Assembly: GCA_023336875.1 (NCBI GenBank) | Contig: JAMBLH010000053.1 | Span: 1-8,252, forward strand | DNA: 8,252 nucleotides | Source: Actinomycetes bacterium | GTDB taxonomy: Bacteria > Actinomycetota > Acidimicrobiia > Spongiisociales > UBA5794 | Reading direction: 5' to 3' | Part shown: positions 6,796 through 8,252 of the stretch, one piece after another | Layout of the letters: each line of letters opens with the position of its first letter | Numbering within the stretch: position 1 is the stretch's first letter | Translations under genes and position numbers: made by a program | Notes under the pieces: model-generated | Told to the model about the DNA's origin: nothing | Seen by the model: the letters and a program-made list of their open reading frames with translations, nothing else | Database searches by the model: none

Positions 6796-6836
6796 CACCG
6801 CCCTGGTGGGCCGGACACCGATAGGCTGCACGAGCG

Positions 6837-7391
6837 ATGTCGATACCAAACCTTCTTGCCGTACTCAGGTTGATCCTGACACCCGTTGCGATGTACCTGA
6901 TCCTCCAGTCTCCGGGGAGCAGGGGATATGCAATCGCGGCCACGGTCGTGTTTGTCATTGCAGCGCTGACCGATTTCGCCGACGGGTACCTGGCCAGAAG
7001 ATGGCGGATCACGACAACCCTCGGTGCGTTCCTTGACACGGTTGCCGACAAGATCCTGGTCATTGGCGCGCTGTTGGCGCTTGTTGAGATCGGTTGGACA
7101 AGTAGCTGGGTCGCGTTCATCATCATTGCCCGCGAAGTGGCGATCATGGGTCTACGGTCCGTGGCCGCGCTCGACCAGTCGACGGTTCCTCCTTCGATGT
7201 GGGGAAAATCGAAGGCTGCGATCCAATTCACGGCTATTTCATTTGCGATCCTGCACCTCGACATCATGATCGGTGGTTGGCGCCTCGACCAGTGGCTCAT
7301 GGGAGCCGCTGTCGTGGTGACCGTGCTCTCAGCAGGCGACTACTTCTCGCGCTTCAGAGCGGTGCTAACGACAGGCGATCGTGCCGAGTGA
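6837..7391 (+). CDS. pgsA: CDP-diacylglycerol--glycerol-3-phosphate 3-phosphatidyltransferase
   Basis: Inner-membrane enzyme that joins CDP-diacylglycerol and glycerol-3-phosphate to phosphatidylglycerophosphate, the precursor of phosphatidylglycerol and cardiolipin. The 184 residues match E. coli PgsA (182). The complete CDP-alcohol phosphotransferase motif is present: D46, D49-G50, A53-R54, G63, D67, D71. PgsA-type extras are NLLAVLRLILTP (5-16) and IIIAREVAIMGLR (95-107). This favours PgsA over other CDP-alcohol transferases such as the phosphatidylinositol-phosphate synthase of actinobacteria, though a related substrate cannot be excluded. About five or six hydrophobic segments are visible. 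The gene starts 41 bases after glpK with only a weak GAG-type ribosome binding site. GlpK supplies its substrate. Confidence 0.9.
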   Translation: MSIPNLLAVLRLILTPVAMYLILQSPGSRGYAIAATVVFVIAALTDFADGYLARRWRITTTLGAFLDTVADKILVIGALLALVEIGWTSSWVAFIIIAREVAIMGLRSVAALDQSTVPPSMWGKSKAAIQFTAISFAILHLDIMIGGWRLDQWLMGAAVVVTVLSAGDYFSRFRAVLTTGDRAE

Positions 7392-8252
7392 GGCTTTCGT
7401 AACGGGAGGGAGCGGTCTCCTCGGCGGGCATCTCATATCGCGGCTGATTGGTGATGGTGTGTCCGTTCGTGCCCTCGCACGGTCCGATGCTGCAGCTGCG
7501 TCAGTTGCCGAACGCGGTGCGACCCCAATCAGAGGAGATCTCTTCAATGACGATGCCTTGCGAGCGGGGATGTCGGGTGCGGACGTTGTCTTCCACGTTG
7601 CGGGCATAAACGAGATGTGTACTTCGGATCCAGGGGTCATGGATCGTGTGAATGTGGCCGGAACGGTGTCGGTCATCCAAGCTGCTTCAGCGAACGGCGT
7701 TCGTCGTGTTGTGTATACGTCTTCGGCGGCCGCGGTCGGCGAGGAGACGGGAGAGATTGGAAAAGAGAGCACTGTGCACTCTGGTGAGTACGTGTCGGCC
7801 TATGCCCGAAGCAAGCACGTTGCCGAGGTAGTGGCATTCGAGGTTGCCGAGGAGCTTGGGGTTGACCTGGTCGCGGTGAATCCCTCGTCAGTGCAGGGTC
7901 CAGGCAGGGCGACCGGCTCTGCTGCTCTGCTCATCAGGGCTCTGAACTCCAAACGTCCGCTGCTCTTCGACTCGACGCTTTCGATCGTCGACATCGAGGA
8001 CTGCACAACAGGTCATGTCAACGCAGCGAAGTACGGGATGGCGGGGGAGCGTTACCTCCTGTCTGGTGCAACGCTGACGGTTGCAGACGCCATAGACCTC
8101 CTCGCCAACGCGTCGGGCCGCTCGATCAGGCCCAGATGGTTAAGCAGGGCGATGGTGCAGAGTGCAGGAATGGCTGTGGCGAGGGTCGCCGCGGTAGTAC
8201 GACCGTCTCTGGGCGTCTGCCCGGAGTTGATCACCACACTGCTCCATGGCCA
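7381..8252 (+). CDS. NAD(P)-dependent epimerase/reductase, extended SDR family (3' truncated)
   Basis: The frame stays open from GTG 7381 to the window end (290 codons). It shows an extended short-chain dehydrogenase fold: the Rossmann motif TGGSGLLGGHL (T8-L18), the acidic GDLFNDDAL, ADVVFHVAG, NVAGTVSVIQAA, active-site VVYTSSAAAVG (T113-S115), the catalytic YARSK (Y141, K145) and VAVNPSSVQGPGR. The layout resembles dihydroflavonol-4-reductase-like and hopanoid-associated sugar epimerase (HpnA) proteins. The substrate could be a nucleotide sugar, sterol-like or other alcohol and cannot be fixed from this part. An in-frame TAA at 7366 leaves GTG 7381 as the only normal start, with AGG at 7373-7375 as a weak ribosome binding site. 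The gene overlaps the end of pgsA by 11 bases, implying coupled translation. Confidence 0.88.
   Translation, partial: MPSEAFVTGGSGLLGGHLISRLIGDGVSVRALARSDAAAASVAERGATPIRGDLFNDDALRAGMSGADVVFHVAGINEMCTSDPGVMDRVNVAGTVSVIQAASANGVRRVVYTSSAAAVGEETGEIGKESTVHSGEYVSAYARSKHVAEVVAFEVAEELGVDLVAVNPSSVQGPGRATGSAALLIRALNSKRPLLFDSTLSIVDIEDCTTGHVNAAKYGMAGERYLLSGATLTVADAIDLLANASGRSIRPRWLSRAMVQSAGMAVARVAAVVRPSLGVCPELITTLLHG

Noticed and set aside
6796..6836. Hairpin after glpK (CACC-GCCCT-GGTG)
   Set aside because: The stem is only four base pairs with no T-run; too weak to call a terminator.
6599..7300. Antisense open frame of 233 codons across the glpK end and pgsA
   Set aside because: It spans two recognised genes and the gap between them on the other strand, with a composition typical of a shadow frame and no family motif.

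Overview
The window carries nine protein genes, all on the + strand and tightly packed. No RNA gene, mobile element or CRISPR array is visible. The organism looks like a moderately high-GC actinomycete-type bacterium (Actinomycetota). The PRPP synthetase has the RQDKK...REPISA and DLHTGQIQGF signatures familiar from actinobacterial PrsA, the core order glmU-prs-(...)-rplY-pth is the one common in Gram-positive genomes, and GTG starts are used. A deep lineage such as Acidimicrobiia would fit, but the sequence alone does not settle this.

Layout. (1) 1-1788: the 3' part of glmU (UDP-GlcNAc synthesis) overlaps prs (PRPP synthesis) by one base. (2) 1809-3936: aceK, isocitrate dehydrogenase kinase/phosphatase, is followed 25 bases later by a YjbQ-family gene. 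This pair sits between prs and rplY, which are usually close neighbours, so it looks like an insertion into a conserved housekeeping cluster. (3) 3937-5297: a 93-base gap with a possible weak promoter, then rplY/ctc (ribosomal protein bL25, long Glu/Gly tail) and pth (peptidyl-tRNA hydrolase). The catalytic N terminus of Pth lies upstream of the first standard start codon. The gene therefore appears to begin at a CTG that overlaps the rplY stop as CTGA. (4) 5311-8252: glpK (glycerol kinase), pgsA (phosphatidylglycerophosphate synthase), and a 3'-truncated extended-SDR (NAD-dependent epimerase/reductase) gene that overlaps pgsA by 11 bases.

How the genes fit together. GlmU feeds cell-wall precursors, Prs feeds nucleotide, His and Trp synthesis, and bL25 and Pth serve translation. 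GlpK makes glycerol-3-phosphate, which is a substrate of PgsA in anionic phospholipid synthesis. AceK would control flux between the TCA cycle and the glyoxylate bypass by phosphorylating isocitrate dehydrogenase, but no aceA, aceB or icd is in view.

No wholly new system is evident. The points most worth following are AceK in an actinomycete-type housekeeping cluster, with changes at positions matching E. coli phosphatase/kinase residues, and the apparent non-AUG start of pth.
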